Below the pieces are notes generated by a model, which saw only the letters and a list, made by a program, of their open reading frames with translations, was not told where the DNA came from and did no database searches. A program made the translations under genes and the position numbers. From positions 682,001-746,000 of the forward strand of contig NZ_CP104558.1 in the NCBI RefSeq assembly GCF_025398035.1: DNA of 64,000 nucleotides, written 5' to 3'. The DNA comes from Rossellomorea vietnamensis. GTDB taxonomy: Bacteria; Bacillota; Bacilli; Bacillales; Bacillaceae_B. Numbering within the stretch: the first letter of the stretch is position 1; each line of letters starts with the position of its first letter. Positions 43,529 through 52,644 of this stretch are shown here, piece by piece.

Positions 43529-44713
43529 ATGAAATCAGCAATGAATATTAAAACACTACTGGAAATCCTTTTTATCTCAACTAGACTTGGCTTCACCTCA
43601 TTTGGAGGACCGGTTGCCCATCTTGGTTATTTCCATGAAGAATATGTTCGCAGAAGGAAATGGATGGATGAAAAAAGCTATGCCGATCTCGTTGCCCTCT
43701 GTCAGTTCCTGCCTGGACCGGCAAGCAGTCAGGTTGGGATGGGAATAGGCATTATGCGAGCCGGCGTGCTTGGGGGTATGGTTTCTTTTCTTGGATTCAC
43801 TCTTCCTTCGGTCGTTGCATTAGTACTCTTTGCCCTCTTCCTTGAGGGGGTGGGGGTAACTGATGCCGGGTGGATACATGGGTTGAAGATCGTTGCAGTT
43901 GCAGTAGTCGGTCACGCAATCTTAGGGATGGCACAAAAGTTGACGCCGGATTTAAAGAGAAAAGCCATTGCCCTATTTGCTCTGGTTGTCATTTTGATGT
44001 GGCAGACTGCCATCTCCCAAGTGGCAGTGATCCTTCTGTCTGCTCTTATCGGCTTCCTACTCTATAAACATCATGCTTCAGATCAGGAAGCTAGAGTGAA
44101 AATTCCGATTTCCCGCAGATTAGCGGTGATTTGCTTATTGATATTTTTTGGGTTATTGATTCTCCTGCCGATTATCCGGGAAGCAACCACATTGGAATGG
44201 GTGGCTCTCTTTGATAGTTTCTATAGATCCGGGGCTCTGGTCTTTGGTGGGGGACATGTTGTATTACCTTTGTTGGAACGTGAATTTGTCCCGACTGGTT
44301 GGTTAACTGAAGAACAGTTCCTAGCAGGGTATGGTGCAGCTCAGGCTGTTCCGGGTCCCCTTTTTACCTTTGCCGCTTATATTGGAGCTGTTATAAACGG
44401 ATGGAAAGGTGGAATGCTTGCGACGGTGGCCATTTTCCTTCCTGCATTCCTGTTGATTACAGGGGCCTTGCCGTTCTGGGATTCCCTTAGGCAGAATCCA
44501 AAGATAAAAGGCGCATTGATGGGGGTGAATGCAGCAGTCGTCGGAATTCTGATTGCGGCTTTCTATCACCCGATCTGGACATCATCGATCCTTGCTCCTG
44601 TCGATTTTGCTTTGGCGGCTATTCTGTTCAGTATGCTGGTGTTCTGGAAGCTGCCACCTTGGATGGTGGTAATGGCAGGTGCACTTGGTGGGCTTGTAAT
44701 CAGGATGATGTAA
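43529..44713 (+). CDS. chrA: Chromate transporter ChrA (two-domain, long form)
   Basis: 394 residues, two fused CHR domains and about 12 helices. Signatures: RLGFTSFGGPVAHLGYFHEEYV near 20, QFLPGPASSQVGMGIG near 65, and the second-half equivalent YGAAQAVPGPLFTFAAYIGA near 270. ChrA extrudes chromate using proton force. GAAGGTG precedes the ATG. Regulated by the PadR protein with which it is co-transcribed. Terminated by a strong stem. Confidence 0.92.
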   Translation: MKSAMNIKTLLEILFISTRLGFTSFGGPVAHLGYFHEEYVRRRKWMDEKSYADLVALCQFLPGPASSQVGMGIGIMRAGVLGGMVSFLGFTLPSVVALVLFALFLEGVGVTDAGWIHGLKIVAVAVVGHAILGMAQKLTPDLKRKAIALFALVVILMWQTAISQVAVILLSALIGFLLYKHHASDQEARVKIPISRRLAVICLLIFFGLLILLPIIREATTLEWVALFDSFYRSGALVFGGGHVVLPLLEREFVPTGWLTEEQFLAGYGAAQAVPGPLFTFAAYIGAVINGWKGGMLATVAIFLPAFLLITGALPFWDSLRQNPKIKGALMGVNAAVVGILIAAFYHPIWTSSILAPVDFALAAILFSMLVFWKLPPWMVVMAGALGGLVIRMM

Positions 44714-44724
44714 TAAAATACAGA

Positions 44725-44757
44725 AATGAGCCAGGCAGTCATCGCCTGGCTCATTTC
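44725..44757 (+). terminator. Terminator after chrA
   Basis: AATGAGCCAGGC-AGTCATC-GCCTGGCTCATT, perfect 12-bp stem. Confidence 0.85.
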
Positions 44758-44798
44758 AATTTATTTCTATATCCTGTCTTTCGAATGGAAGGGAACAC

Positions 44799-45473
44799 TC
44801 ATCTTCTTATAAACCGGTACGCCAGGTAAGCAATATACAAAGGCGTTGCAATGTAAATCAAATAAGGAAACTCTTCATATGTCCCCTTGAAGATGACATA
44901 CAATAATGCCCCGATAAAGAGTGTCACAATCGTCCCATACTTAGGTAATGGAACCTCTTTCAGGCTCGGTATCCTGATCCTGCTCACCATCAGAAAGCAC
45001 ATCGCTGTAAAAATGACCGTTGTCACGATATTCGGAATCCAGTTACCGAACAGTGTCAGAATGGCCAGGATTCCACCCGCAGCCGTTATAGGGACTCCCA
45101 CAAAATAATGAAGAGATGATTTGGGCGGACTTGTGTTGAATCGTGCAAGACGATAAGCACCGAATAAAGGGAATAAACCAGCCACTATGAATCCTAATAA
45201 TCCGAATTGGAAGAAGTATGTATAGTACACTAGAAACGATGGTGCGACCCCGAATGTCACGATGTCTGCCAATGAATCCAATTCCTTACCCAGAACACTG
45301 TCTGCATTGAGCATTCTTGCGAGTCTCCCGTCCATACTGTCGAGCATCATGCCTATAATGATTAATACTGCTGCATTTTTAAATTGACCATTTGCTGCAA
45401 ATCCGATGGATAAGAATCCACAATATAAATTCCCCAAGGTCACCATATTGGGGATTTTTTTCGTTAGTTTCAT
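44799..45473 (-). CDS. pssA: CDP-diacylglycerol--serine O-phosphatidyltransferase
   Basis: Makes phosphatidylserine from CDP-diacylglycerol and serine, feeding phosphatidylethanolamine synthesis. The CDP-alcohol phosphotransferase motif is complete: D45-S-M-D48-G...AR...G...E-L-D66-SLAD70. 224 residues with 7-8 helices. The ATG at 45473 follows GCGAGGAC. Not in the usual psd operon here. Convergent with chrA's terminator and divergent from DUF2062. Confidence 0.93.
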   Translation of the reverse strand: MKLTKKIPNMVTLGNLYCGFLSIGFAANGQFKNAAVLIIIGMMLDSMDGRLARMLNADSVLGKELDSLADIVTFGVAPSFLVYYTYFFQFGLLGFIVAGLFPLFGAYRLARFNTSPPKSSLHYFVGVPITAAGGILAILTLFGNWIPNIVTTVIFTAMCFLMVSRIRIPSLKEVPLPKYGTIVTLFIGALLYVIFKGTYEEFPYLIYIATPLYIAYLAYRFIRR

Positions 45474-45683
45474 TTTTAGTCCTCGCTCTGCCAAATATTC
45501 TATTAGTATTAGAATACCATTTTATTCATCTTCATAAAGGTGTGTCATGAAAAAATTTCAATCATTCCTATAAAAAACCCCATTTTTAATTTACAAACCT
45601 CAAAATTAGACATACTATAAACAAGGATGACACTAACATAAATTGAACGGAATCACATTCTTAAACTATATGGTGATGATTAT

Positions 45684-46130
45684 ATGATTAGAAAAAAACT
45701 AAGAGAATTAAAATGCCTGACTTTAAAACTATTGCGTCTTAAAGATAATGCTCATAGCATCGCTTTAGGATTCACAGTTGGTTTATTGATTAATTTCGTG
45801 CCTTCCTTTGGGATCGGACCTGTCATTTCTACAGCCAGTGCAAAGATATTCAAAGGAAACCCGTTCGCCGGTTTAGTTGGCGGGGTCTCTTTGATCTGGG
45901 CTTTCCCTTTCTTCTTTTACTTGAATCTTGTGGTAGGACATCTCTTCTTTCCGCTTGATTCCTCGGGTGATGCAGTGGGAGTCGGATTGCAAATAGGAAA
46001 AGCTTTCTTTACAGGTATGATGATCAATATTCCCTTATTCGGGATCCTGATCTATGCCATCATGAATTCTGCCGTTAAAAAATACCGGGGGACATTGCTG
46101 ACATTTGTTCAAAGAAAGTGGAATGTATAA
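45684..46130 (+). CDS. DUF2062 membrane protein
   Basis: 148 residues, three or four hydrophobic helices. The stretch HSIALGFTVGLLINFVPSFGIGPVISTASAKIFKGNPFAGLVGG is the core of the DUF2062 family (often next to glycosyltransferases or TMP-like genes); the mechanism is unknown. The N-terminus is basic. Ribosome site weak (GGTGATGATT). Divergent from pssA. Confidence 0.8.
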   Translation: MIRKKLRELKCLTLKLLRLKDNAHSIALGFTVGLLINFVPSFGIGPVISTASAKIFKGNPFAGLVGGVSLIWAFPFFFYLNLVVGHLFFPLDSSGDAVGVGLQIGKAFFTGMMINIPLFGILIYAIMNSAVKKYRGTLLTFVQRKWNV

Positions 46131-46331
46131 CCTTCCCTCTTTTTGCAGATTTCCGGGTCAATTCCACTCTATTACTTTCAAATTTTTGAAACTCTTTCAC
46201 GGATTCATTCGTATATATTTTTATAATGAATTCTTACTTATGATTACCACATTTTATTCTATTTCATCTCGCACTTTGTTATAATTTAACTATCACAAGT
46301 CGAGCATAAAATGAGAAAGAGGAGGATTGAA

Positions 46332-46556
46332 ATGACTGGAACCATAGCTGTAATCATGATTTTTTCCATCCCCATTCTTGGTATCATTACAGACCATTTC
46401 CAAAAACAATCCAAGCTGAAACAAAAAATGATAGAAGATGAACTCGAACTTGAAAAACTCAAACATGAAAATTTTGTCATAGAAACCCAAAAAATGAGGC
46501 TTGAATTAGAAAAAATGAACCTCGAAGATCCCAAGGAGAAAACGCATTCGATTTGA
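46332..46556 (+). CDS. Small membrane-anchored coiled-coil protein
   Basis: 74 residues: an N-terminal helix (TGTIAVIMIFSIPILGIITDHF) followed by a long charged coiled coil (KLKQKMIEDELELEKLKHENFVIETQKMRLELEKMN). This layout resembles PspB-like or small scaffolding proteins, but no family is recognised. GAGGAGG with 6-nt spacing to the ATG at 46332. Monocistronic with terminator. Confidence 0.65.
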   Translation: MTGTIAVIMIFSIPILGIITDHFQKQSKLKQKMIEDELELEKLKHENFVIETQKMRLELEKMNLEDPKEKTHSI

Positions 46557-46570
46557 AGATATGTAGGGAA

Positions 46571-46600
46571 AGAGCCGGTCACATAGTGGCTGGCTCTTTT
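46571..46600 (+). terminator. Terminator after the coiled-coil protein gene
   Basis: AGAGCCGGTCAC-ATA-GTGGCTGGCTCT then TTT; it also serves the convergent GNAT gene. Confidence 0.75.
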
Positions 46601-46606
46601 CCATGA

Positions 46607-47026
46607 TTATGTTAAATACTCCTGGGCAAGGGATGGATTGAGATACCTTGCCATTCCCGTCTTCAAACTTTTCATACCGTGTTTTCTATAGAAAGCTTCA
46701 TTGCCCGTAGTCGAAATCAATAAGACACAAGATACATCCGCGAGTTGCTCCAATAAATCCTTCATGATAAGAGTTGCAATCCCCTTGCGTTGATAATCAC
46801 GGTGCACGACCACATCATAGATCGTTGCATTGAAGACACCATCCGTCAATGCTCTTCCCACTCCCACAATACGCCCTTCTAAAATGGCCAAAGATACGAT
46901 ATCACTTCTGAGAAATATTTTGGATATCACCTCATTTGAATGTTTAAGCCACCCTACCGAATGGTAAACATCTTTCATTTCATCCAGCCTATCCGGTTCG
47001 AAACGGTTCAGGATTCTAACTTCCAC
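46607..47026 (-). CDS. GNAT family N-acetyltransferase
   Basis: 139 residues. Motif A DVVVHRDYQRKGIATLIMKDLLEQL with the CoA loop QRKGIA near residue 75-85. The last part (GNEAFYRKHGMKSLKTGMARYLN) is typical of small amine acetyltransferases. GTG start at 47026 after AAGGGGGG; a TTG two codons earlier overlaps that site. It lies 67 bp after the short ThrRS gene with no terminator between, so it may share T-box-controlled transcription. Confidence 0.82.
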   Translation of the reverse strand: MEVRILNRFEPDRLDEMKDVYHSVGWLKHSNEVISKIFLRSDIVSLAILEGRIVGVGRALTDGVFNATIYDVVVHRDYQRKGIATLIMKDLLEQLADVSCVLLISTTGNEAFYRKHGMKSLKTGMARYLNPSLAQEYLT

Positions 47027-47093
47027 CGTCAACCCCCCTTTATTTTCTGCTGTTACTCGACTGTTTCCTTTTAATATACGAGTAAGAATTCCT

Positions 47094-48299
47094 TCACTGC
47101 CCCATTTCCGCTTTCAATTTCTGAATAACGTCACTAACTTGAAGTACTCCCACGTTACCCTCCTTCCTTTTTCTGAGTGACACCGATTGTTGCTGGATTT
47201 CTTTATCCCCTACGACCATCATATAAGGAACTTTCTGCATCTCGGCTTCCCTGATTTTCAGCCCCATTTTCTGAACGCGATCGTCCAGTTCCACCCTGAA
47301 TCCTTCTCTTTCAAGCTGTGACTTCACTTCTTGGGCATACGGGATATGAGCTTCAGATATAGGAAGGATTTTCACTTGATGGGGAGCCAGCCAAAGGGGG
47401 AAATCTCCTCCAAAATGTTCAATGATAATCGCCATGAACCGTTCGATCGATCCATAAATGGCCCGATGGATCATGATCGGTCTCTCTACCCGATTATCTT
47501 CACCAATATATTCACACTGGAATTTTTCAGGCATTTGAAAATCAAGTTGAACCGTTCCGCACTGCCAGCTTCTACCCAGACAATCCAGAATGTGAAAGTC
47601 GATCTTCGGACCGTAGAAGGCTCCATCTCCATGATTGATATGATAGTCGACGCCTCTCTCTTCTAATACACTTTCAAGGTCCCCTTCCGCTTGATTCCAT
47701 AACTCAACTGATCCCATGAAATCTTCCGGGCGAGTTGAAAGTTCGACTTTATATTCGAAACCGAATTTCCCATAAAAACGATCAATGAGATCGAGAACTT
47801 TATGAAGCTCTGCACGAATCTGATCTTCCCTTACAAATAGATGGGCATCATCTTGAGTGAAAGAGCGGACTCTCAATAAACCACTTAAAGACCCTGAAAG
47901 CTCATGCCGATGAACCAAACCAAGCTCCCCATATCGGATAGGTAATTCACGATAGCTTCTCCGTTTACTTTTATAAATCAGGACAGCTCCAGGACAGCTC
48001 ATTGGCTTTATGGCATATTTCTGATCATCCACCTCTGAGAAATACATGTTTTCGTGATAATGATCCCAGTGACCTGACTTCTCCCATAATTCCTGTTTCA
48101 TCATGATGGGTGTCCTGATTTCCTGATAGCCTGCCTTCAAGTGCTCCTTTTTCCAAAATTCCTCCAGTTCATTCCGCAAGAGCATCCCCTTTGGTAAAAA
48201 AAACGGCATCCCTGGTGCTTCTTCCATAGAGATAAATAATTCCAGCTCTTGACCTAATTTCCTGTGATTTCTTTTTTCTACCTCTGATTGAATAGACAT
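47094..48299 (-). CDS. Short threonyl-tRNA synthetase lacking TGS and editing domains
   Basis: 401 residues versus about 640 in standard ThrRS. It consists only of the class II catalytic core and the anticodon-binding domain. The zinc site Cys/His/His is present (MSCPG, VHRHELSG, MIHRA), motif 2 is in LRVRSFTQDDAHLF and motif 3 in AIYGSIERF; residues from about 290 are the anticodon domain. The N-terminal TGS and the N2 domain with HxxxH, which removes mischarged Ser, are missing entirely. AAGGAGG precedes the ATG at 48299. Two tandem threonine T-boxes control it. It is likely an auxiliary enzyme beside a full-length ThrRS elsewhere. Confidence 0.9.
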   Translation of the reverse strand: MSIQSEVEKRNHRKLGQELELFISMEEAPGMPFFLPKGMLLRNELEEFWKKEHLKAGYQEIRTPIMMKQELWEKSGHWDHYHENMYFSEVDDQKYAIKPMSCPGAVLIYKSKRRSYRELPIRYGELGLVHRHELSGSLSGLLRVRSFTQDDAHLFVREDQIRAELHKVLDLIDRFYGKFGFEYKVELSTRPEDFMGSVELWNQAEGDLESVLEERGVDYHINHGDGAFYGPKIDFHILDCLGRSWQCGTVQLDFQMPEKFQCEYIGEDNRVERPIMIHRAIYGSIERFMAIIIEHFGGDFPLWLAPHQVKILPISEAHIPYAQEVKSQLEREGFRVELDDRVQKMGLKIREAEMQKVPYMMVVGDKEIQQQSVSLRKRKEGNVGVLQVSDVIQKLKAEMGQ

Positions 48300-48326
48300 G
48301 TCTTTTCCTCCTTGAAATTTTGTATA

Positions 48327-48580
48327 TAAAAAACCGCACTCATCCCTAACCAAGGGACGAATGCGGTCGTGGTACCACCCTAATTCCGAAGGACAAAAAG
48401 TTCTTTCGTCCTTCGCTCAAAGTTGATAACGGTTTTCCCGATTATGGATACTGTCGTTTCCCCATAATAGCTCCAAGGTGGTAAATCATTTTCCTTTCTT
48501 CAGGGCTTGCAGCCTCGTGACCCTGTTCTCTGGTAAGAAAGTGGAAATGATTCGTGTCCTCTTCATAGCGCAAAGCTTCA
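48327..48580 (-). ncRNA. T-box leader (threonine), proximal copy
   Basis: Contains AGGGTGGTACCACG (48368-48381) and terminator stem ACCGCATTCGTCCCTTGG/CCAAGG... GATGAGTGCGGT with TTTTTTATA (48327-48367). The specifier region reads TTACCACCTTGG, giving ACC (Thr). The T-box tetramer is UGGU. It is nearest the ThrRS start. Confidence 0.92.
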
Positions 48581-48587
48581 TTCAATT

Positions 48588-48835
48588 AAAAAAACCGCAC
48601 TCATCCCTAACCAAGGGACGAGTGCGGTCGTGGTTCCACCCTAATTTCGAAGTGTAAATAAAACGCTCCGCTTAAGTAAGATAACGGTTTTCCCGATTAT
48701 GGATACTGACCTTCTCCATAATAGCTCCAAGGTGGTAAGACATTCAATTCTCTTCAGGGCTCTCAGCCGGTGACCCTGTTCTCTGATCAAGAAAATAGTG
48801 AATGAATCATGTCCTCTTCTTTGCTTTCGTATAGT
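48588..48835 (-). ncRNA. T-box leader (threonine), distal copy
   Basis: Second complete leader upstream: T-box AGGGTGGAACCACG (48629-48642), terminator at 48588-48628, specifier ACC in the same TTACCACCTTGG context. Its terminator matches the proximal copy at nearly every base. The tetramer is UGGA. Transcription must pass both leaders to reach the gene. Confidence 0.92.
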
Positions 48836-48902
48836 ATATTCTCATTCTGATAAAAGTGTTATTGAAATTATATGGGAGTATTTTCTACCTGTCAAGGTTA
48901 CA

Positions 48903-49724
48903 TTATACAAAAATCAGTAAAATAATCCCCACAAGAACCAGACGGTAAATGGCAAAAGGGATTAACTTGACTTTATTGATCACTTTTAAGAAAAAGCGGA
49001 TCGATAAATAAGCAAACAGGAACGCGCTGATGAATCCAACAAGTAAGAAAGGCATGAATTCAGCATTAAAATACATCCAGTTTTTCATCAGGGAAAGAGC
49101 GCTTGCACCCAACATGATCGGTACAGCCATAATAAAAGTAAAATCAGAGGCTGCACGGTAGCTTAATCCAAGCAATACACCCCCTGATATGGTAGAACCA
49201 GACCTTGAAAAGCCCGGCCATAATGACAGACATTGTATCAGACCGATCAGCAACGCCTTCTTGTGGGTGATTTCATCAACGGTCTCCACCGCCTGTACCT
49301 TTGGCCGGAACACATCGGCAGCGATCATAAGGAACGCGCCTATGGCTAACCCCGCCAGGACCGTATTTAGTGAAAAAAGATGTTCATCGATGTAGTCTTC
49401 GAATAGTAAGCCAAGGATGACTGCCGGGAGCAATCCGACCAATATATGTGATAGTTTTAATTTTGATGATCTTTTTTCTTTACGGGAATTCAGTCCCAGT
49501 AAATCCTTGAATCTGTCCCGAAACACGATGACTACCGCAAGAATGGATCCAAGTTGAATGACTACTTTAAACGTATTGGCAGGATACTTCCCCAACACTT
49601 CTTTGGATTTGATCCAGAGATCGTCCACTACGATCATATGGCCTGTAGAGGATACTGGAGCAAACTCCGTCAAACCTTCTACCATACCGAGAATAAATGC
49701 TTTAATGAGTATTACAACTTCCAT
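48903..49724 (-). CDS. uppP: Undecaprenyl-diphosphatase
   Basis: Recycles undecaprenyl pyrophosphate for wall synthesis, 273 residues, seven or eight helices. Both signature segments are intact: EGLTEFAPVSSTGH (16-29) with the catalytic Glu/His and PGFSRSG near 168. GAGGAGAACATAATC precedes the ATG. Extra copies confer bacitracin tolerance. Monocistronic. Confidence 0.94.
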   Translation of the reverse strand: MEVVILIKAFILGMVEGLTEFAPVSSTGHMIVVDDLWIKSKEVLGKYPANTFKVVIQLGSILAVVIVFRDRFKDLLGLNSRKEKRSSKLKLSHILVGLLPAVILGLLFEDYIDEHLFSLNTVLAGLAIGAFLMIAADVFRPKVQAVETVDEITHKKALLIGLIQCLSLWPGFSRSGSTISGGVLLGLSYRAASDFTFIMAVPIMLGASALSLMKNWMYFNAEFMPFLLVGFISAFLFAYLSIRFFLKVINKVKLIPFAIYRLVLVGIILLIFV

Positions 49725-49902
49725 GATTATGTTCTCCTCTATTGAAGATGATATTTTTTACTGACTCGATGGAAGGTTCCTCATTGAATGTTCTGAATCT
49801 AATTAAATCGAGTACTTTCTTCCTCTCAATCTAGATAATAGTACTACAAGGACATGTAGACGACAATAAGTATATATACATAACCCAGTACAAAAAGAAT
49901 AT

Positions 49903-49940
49903 AAAAAAACACAGAACTGGGAGTAATTCCGATTCTGTGC
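49903..49940 (-). terminator. Terminator after the YitT-family gene
   Basis: Minus strand CACAGAA...TTCTGTG then TTTTTTTATA. Confidence 0.75.
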
Positions 49941-49971
49941 ATCTTTCATGGAACTTTCATATCACTTTTGG

Positions 49972-50874
49972 TCAATGAATGTCTTTTTTCTTAAACCTTC
50001 CACCCCTTACCTCTGCGATATCCGCTATCGCCAGAAACGCGGAGGGATCATGCTCAGCCACGATGTCCTTCAACTTTGCCTCCTCAAGTCGTGTGATGAC
50101 ACAGAATATGACCTTTTTGTCATCTCCTGAAAAGGCACCTTCCCCTTTTAAATAAGTGACGCCCCTGCCTAACCGATGAAGGAGTGCGTCTCCAATCTCT
50201 TCGTAATTCTCACTGATGATCCAAACGGACTTAGATTCATCCAGTCCTTTTATCGTAATATCTATAAGCTTAAATGCAACATAATAAGCGAGTAGAGAAT
50301 ACATGGCCCTATCCCAGCTGAAGACAAAGCCTGCACTGGCTAAGATGAATAGATTCACAAACATGATGATTTCCCCAACAGAGAAGGGAAGCCTTTTACT
50401 TGATAGAATGGCGAGGATTTCAGTTCCGTCCAGGGAACCCCCGTATCGGATGACCATACCGACCCCTATGCCGAGAACGATGCCCCCAAATAAGGATGCC
50501 AACAGAATATCTTGTGTAAAGGCTGCAACCGGATGTAGGAAGGTTGTAGAAATCGAAAGAATGATAATGCCATAAAGCGTAGAGAATGCGAAGGTTTTAC
50601 CGATTTGTTTATAACCGATGAAGAAAAAGGGGATGTTCAGGATAAAGATAAAAAGACCCAGCTTAATGCCCGTTATGTGGGAAAGCATAATGGAAACGCC
50701 GACAATCCCTCCATCAATGACCTGGTTGGGAACAAGGAAAATCTCAAGACCGACAGCCATGATCACAGCTCCTACAGTGATCAGGAACGCCCTCTTCACC
50801 ACTTCTTTCAATGGGATTTTCTTATGCATGACCTTCACCTGCTGCCGTTGATGCAAGACCTGTCCTTCGATCAT
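49972..50874 (-). CDS. YitT family membrane protein (DUF161 plus DUF2179)
   Basis: About 300 residues. Five or six helices carry the DUF161 repeats (LVPNQVIDGGIVGVSIMLSHITG, RYGGSLDGTEILAILSSKR), followed by a C-terminal cytoplasmic DUF2179 domain (about 215-300: IISENYEEIGDALLHRLGRGVTYLKGEGAFSG). Function unknown; proteins of this type are common in Bacillus. Three overlapping ATGs follow GAGGAGG; I took the third (50874). A paralogue without DUF2179 lies at 62653. Confidence 0.87.
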   Translation of the reverse strand: MIEGQVLHQRQQVKVMHKKIPLKEVVKRAFLITVGAVIMAVGLEIFLVPNQVIDGGIVGVSIMLSHITGIKLGLFIFILNIPFFFIGYKQIGKTFAFSTLYGIIILSISTTFLHPVAAFTQDILLASLFGGIVLGIGVGMVIRYGGSLDGTEILAILSSKRLPFSVGEIIMFVNLFILASAGFVFSWDRAMYSLLAYYVAFKLIDITIKGLDESKSVWIISENYEEIGDALLHRLGRGVTYLKGEGAFSGDDKKVIFCVITRLEEAKLKDIVAEHDPSAFLAIADIAEVRGGRFKKKDIH

Positions 50875-51034
50875 CATCATTCCTCCTCATGGGATACTCT
50901 AACTGAACAGCCGAACTACCCTATGCACTTGGCAACACCCACCTATGTATCATACCTCTTCATCCAATGCCCTAAAAACAAGCCTGTATAACGTATATAT
51001 TCGATCCTCCCTGCTAAAATACCTGCTTATAGAG

Positions 51035-51153
51035 AGGGACGGACCTCGGAATAAGTCACATATACGATCTCGAACTTGCTTGTAACCTGCTTCAACACTG
51101 CATTTCATCAAAACGATTGCTTAAAAATCCAAGCGATTTAGAGGTCCGTCCCT
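51035..51153. repeat. Inverted pair of the GGGACGGACC repeat
   Basis: AGGGACGGACCTC (51035-51047) and its exact inverse GAGGTCCGTCCCT (51141-51153) bound a 119-bp segment with no coding potential, in the gap 50875-51265. The rest of that gap shows nothing recognisable. It may be a REP-like or MITE-like unit. Confidence 0.6.
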
Positions 51154-51265
51154 GAAATTTGACTAAAAGGGAGAAATAAAGTATTTTTAATATTTGTATG
51201 TTCGTGTGTTATCAGACAGGGAGCCATTGGGGTTCCTTTAGTCAATTAGTTTTGGGGGCTTTTCT

Positions 51266-52513
51266 TTGATTACATTAATCAAAACTTTATTGGTCAATAT
51301 TACGATATTATTTTCTTTTACTTATAATGCAAATGTTCTTTTTCCATTCAAAGAAAAACAGGATTCTATTTTTAAACATAAAATCACGTACGGGTTGATT
51401 GGATCGTTTGGAGCCCTTTTATGCATGTTGTATCCCATTGAAACGCTTGGGGCCACCCATTTTGATTTACGAATGATTGCAATCCTGATTTCAACCATCT
51501 ATGCAGGATTATTATCAGGTTCCATCGTGCTCGGGTGTGTCATCATCGTCCGTTATTTAATCGGAGGTCCGTACGTTGGAGTGGGTATCGCCGTTTCCGT
51601 ATTGGCTCTCCTGATGGGAATGATCTTTCGTAAGATGTTGCTGAAGACACAGTACAAATTTTTAGGAAGTACACTTATCTTTCTGATCCACTCCATTTTC
51701 TACATTACGATTATTAACGTCTATATTCCAATTCTGCACTTGCCTTTTTATATTATTTATTTTTCTGTTTTTTATTTTACCTTCCTCTCCCTAGTGTTCA
51801 TTATCGAGCACTTGATTCGAACGAATAAACAGATTGAAGAAATGGTATATCTTGATAAACTGAATATGGTTGGACAAATGGCGGCTTCGATCGCTCATGA
51901 AATCCGTAATCCCCTTGCCACAGTGAGAGGTTTCATACAGCACCTAAGCGAGGATTCACAGGATAAGAGGTTAAAAAGGTACTCTCCCCTCATCCTTAAT
52001 GAATTGGATCGAACGAACAAAATTATCACCGACTACCTGAGCGTAGCCAAACCAAGCGGATTTCAACTGTCAAGGCTTAACATTGAAGATGTCATCGGGG
52101 ATTGCGTGGACCTGTTAAGACCTTTTGCAGCTTACTCCAACACTTCCATCGTATTTCACAGAAACGGCTCCCATCATATTAAAGGTGATGAGGACCATTT
52201 GAAGCAAGCCATCATGAACGTTATGAAAAATGGAATCGAATCCATCGAGAATCAAGGTGAAATTTCAATCACCCTAAAAGAAGATCCCTTCTCTCACTCT
52301 CTTTATATCAGCATCTCGGATAACGGAAAGGGAATGACCCCGGACGAGTTAAAGAAAATCGGCTTACCCTTTTATACAACGAAAACCAAAGGAACGGGAT
52401 TGGGAAGTATGGTGACAAATAAACTTATCCGTGAAATGGGGGGGATGATTGAATATGAAAGTGAAGTGGATAAAGGGACTGTTGTAAGAATCAAACTGCC
52501 ACTTCTTCCTTAA
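51266..52513 (+). CDS. Sporulation-type sensor histidine kinase (KinB-like)
   Basis: 415 residues. Residues 1-185 contain six membrane helices of the 5TM-LYT/KinB kind. The cytoplasmic kinase has the H box SIAHEIRNPLATVRGF (His near 212), N box MNVMKNGIESI, G1 DNGKGM and G2 GTGLGS. It resembles KinB, which passes phosphate to Spo0F at the start of sporulation; no response-regulator gene lies beside it, as for orphan sporulation kinases. TTG start with a G-rich but weak site. Role inferred from family. Confidence 0.83.
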   Translation: MITLIKTLLVNITILFSFTYNANVLFPFKEKQDSIFKHKITYGLIGSFGALLCMLYPIETLGATHFDLRMIAILISTIYAGLLSGSIVLGCVIIVRYLIGGPYVGVGIAVSVLALLMGMIFRKMLLKTQYKFLGSTLIFLIHSIFYITIINVYIPILHLPFYIIYFSVFYFTFLSLVFIIEHLIRTNKQIEEMVYLDKLNMVGQMAASIAHEIRNPLATVRGFIQHLSEDSQDKRLKRYSPLILNELDRTNKIITDYLSVAKPSGFQLSRLNIEDVIGDCVDLLRPFAAYSNTSIVFHRNGSHHIKGDEDHLKQAIMNVMKNGIESIENQGEISITLKEDPFSHSLYISISDNGKGMTPDELKKIGLPFYTTKTKGTGLGSMVTNKLIREMGGMIEYESEVDKGTVVRIKLPLLP

Positions 52514-52527
52514 AAATGAAACGTTAG

Positions 52528-52555
52528 AAAGAGCTTGGAGCCCAAGCTCTTTTCT
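52528..52555 (+). terminator. Terminator after the KinB-like gene
   Basis: AAAGAGCTTGG-AGC-CCAAGCTCTTTT. Confidence 0.85.
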
Positions 52556-52644
52556 TATGGTGTTTTTCACCCTTACCCCGCAATCTGTGATAAACTGATT
52601 TTATCAGTATTTTCCAATATTTTTTTGAAAGAAGGAATCGAACA

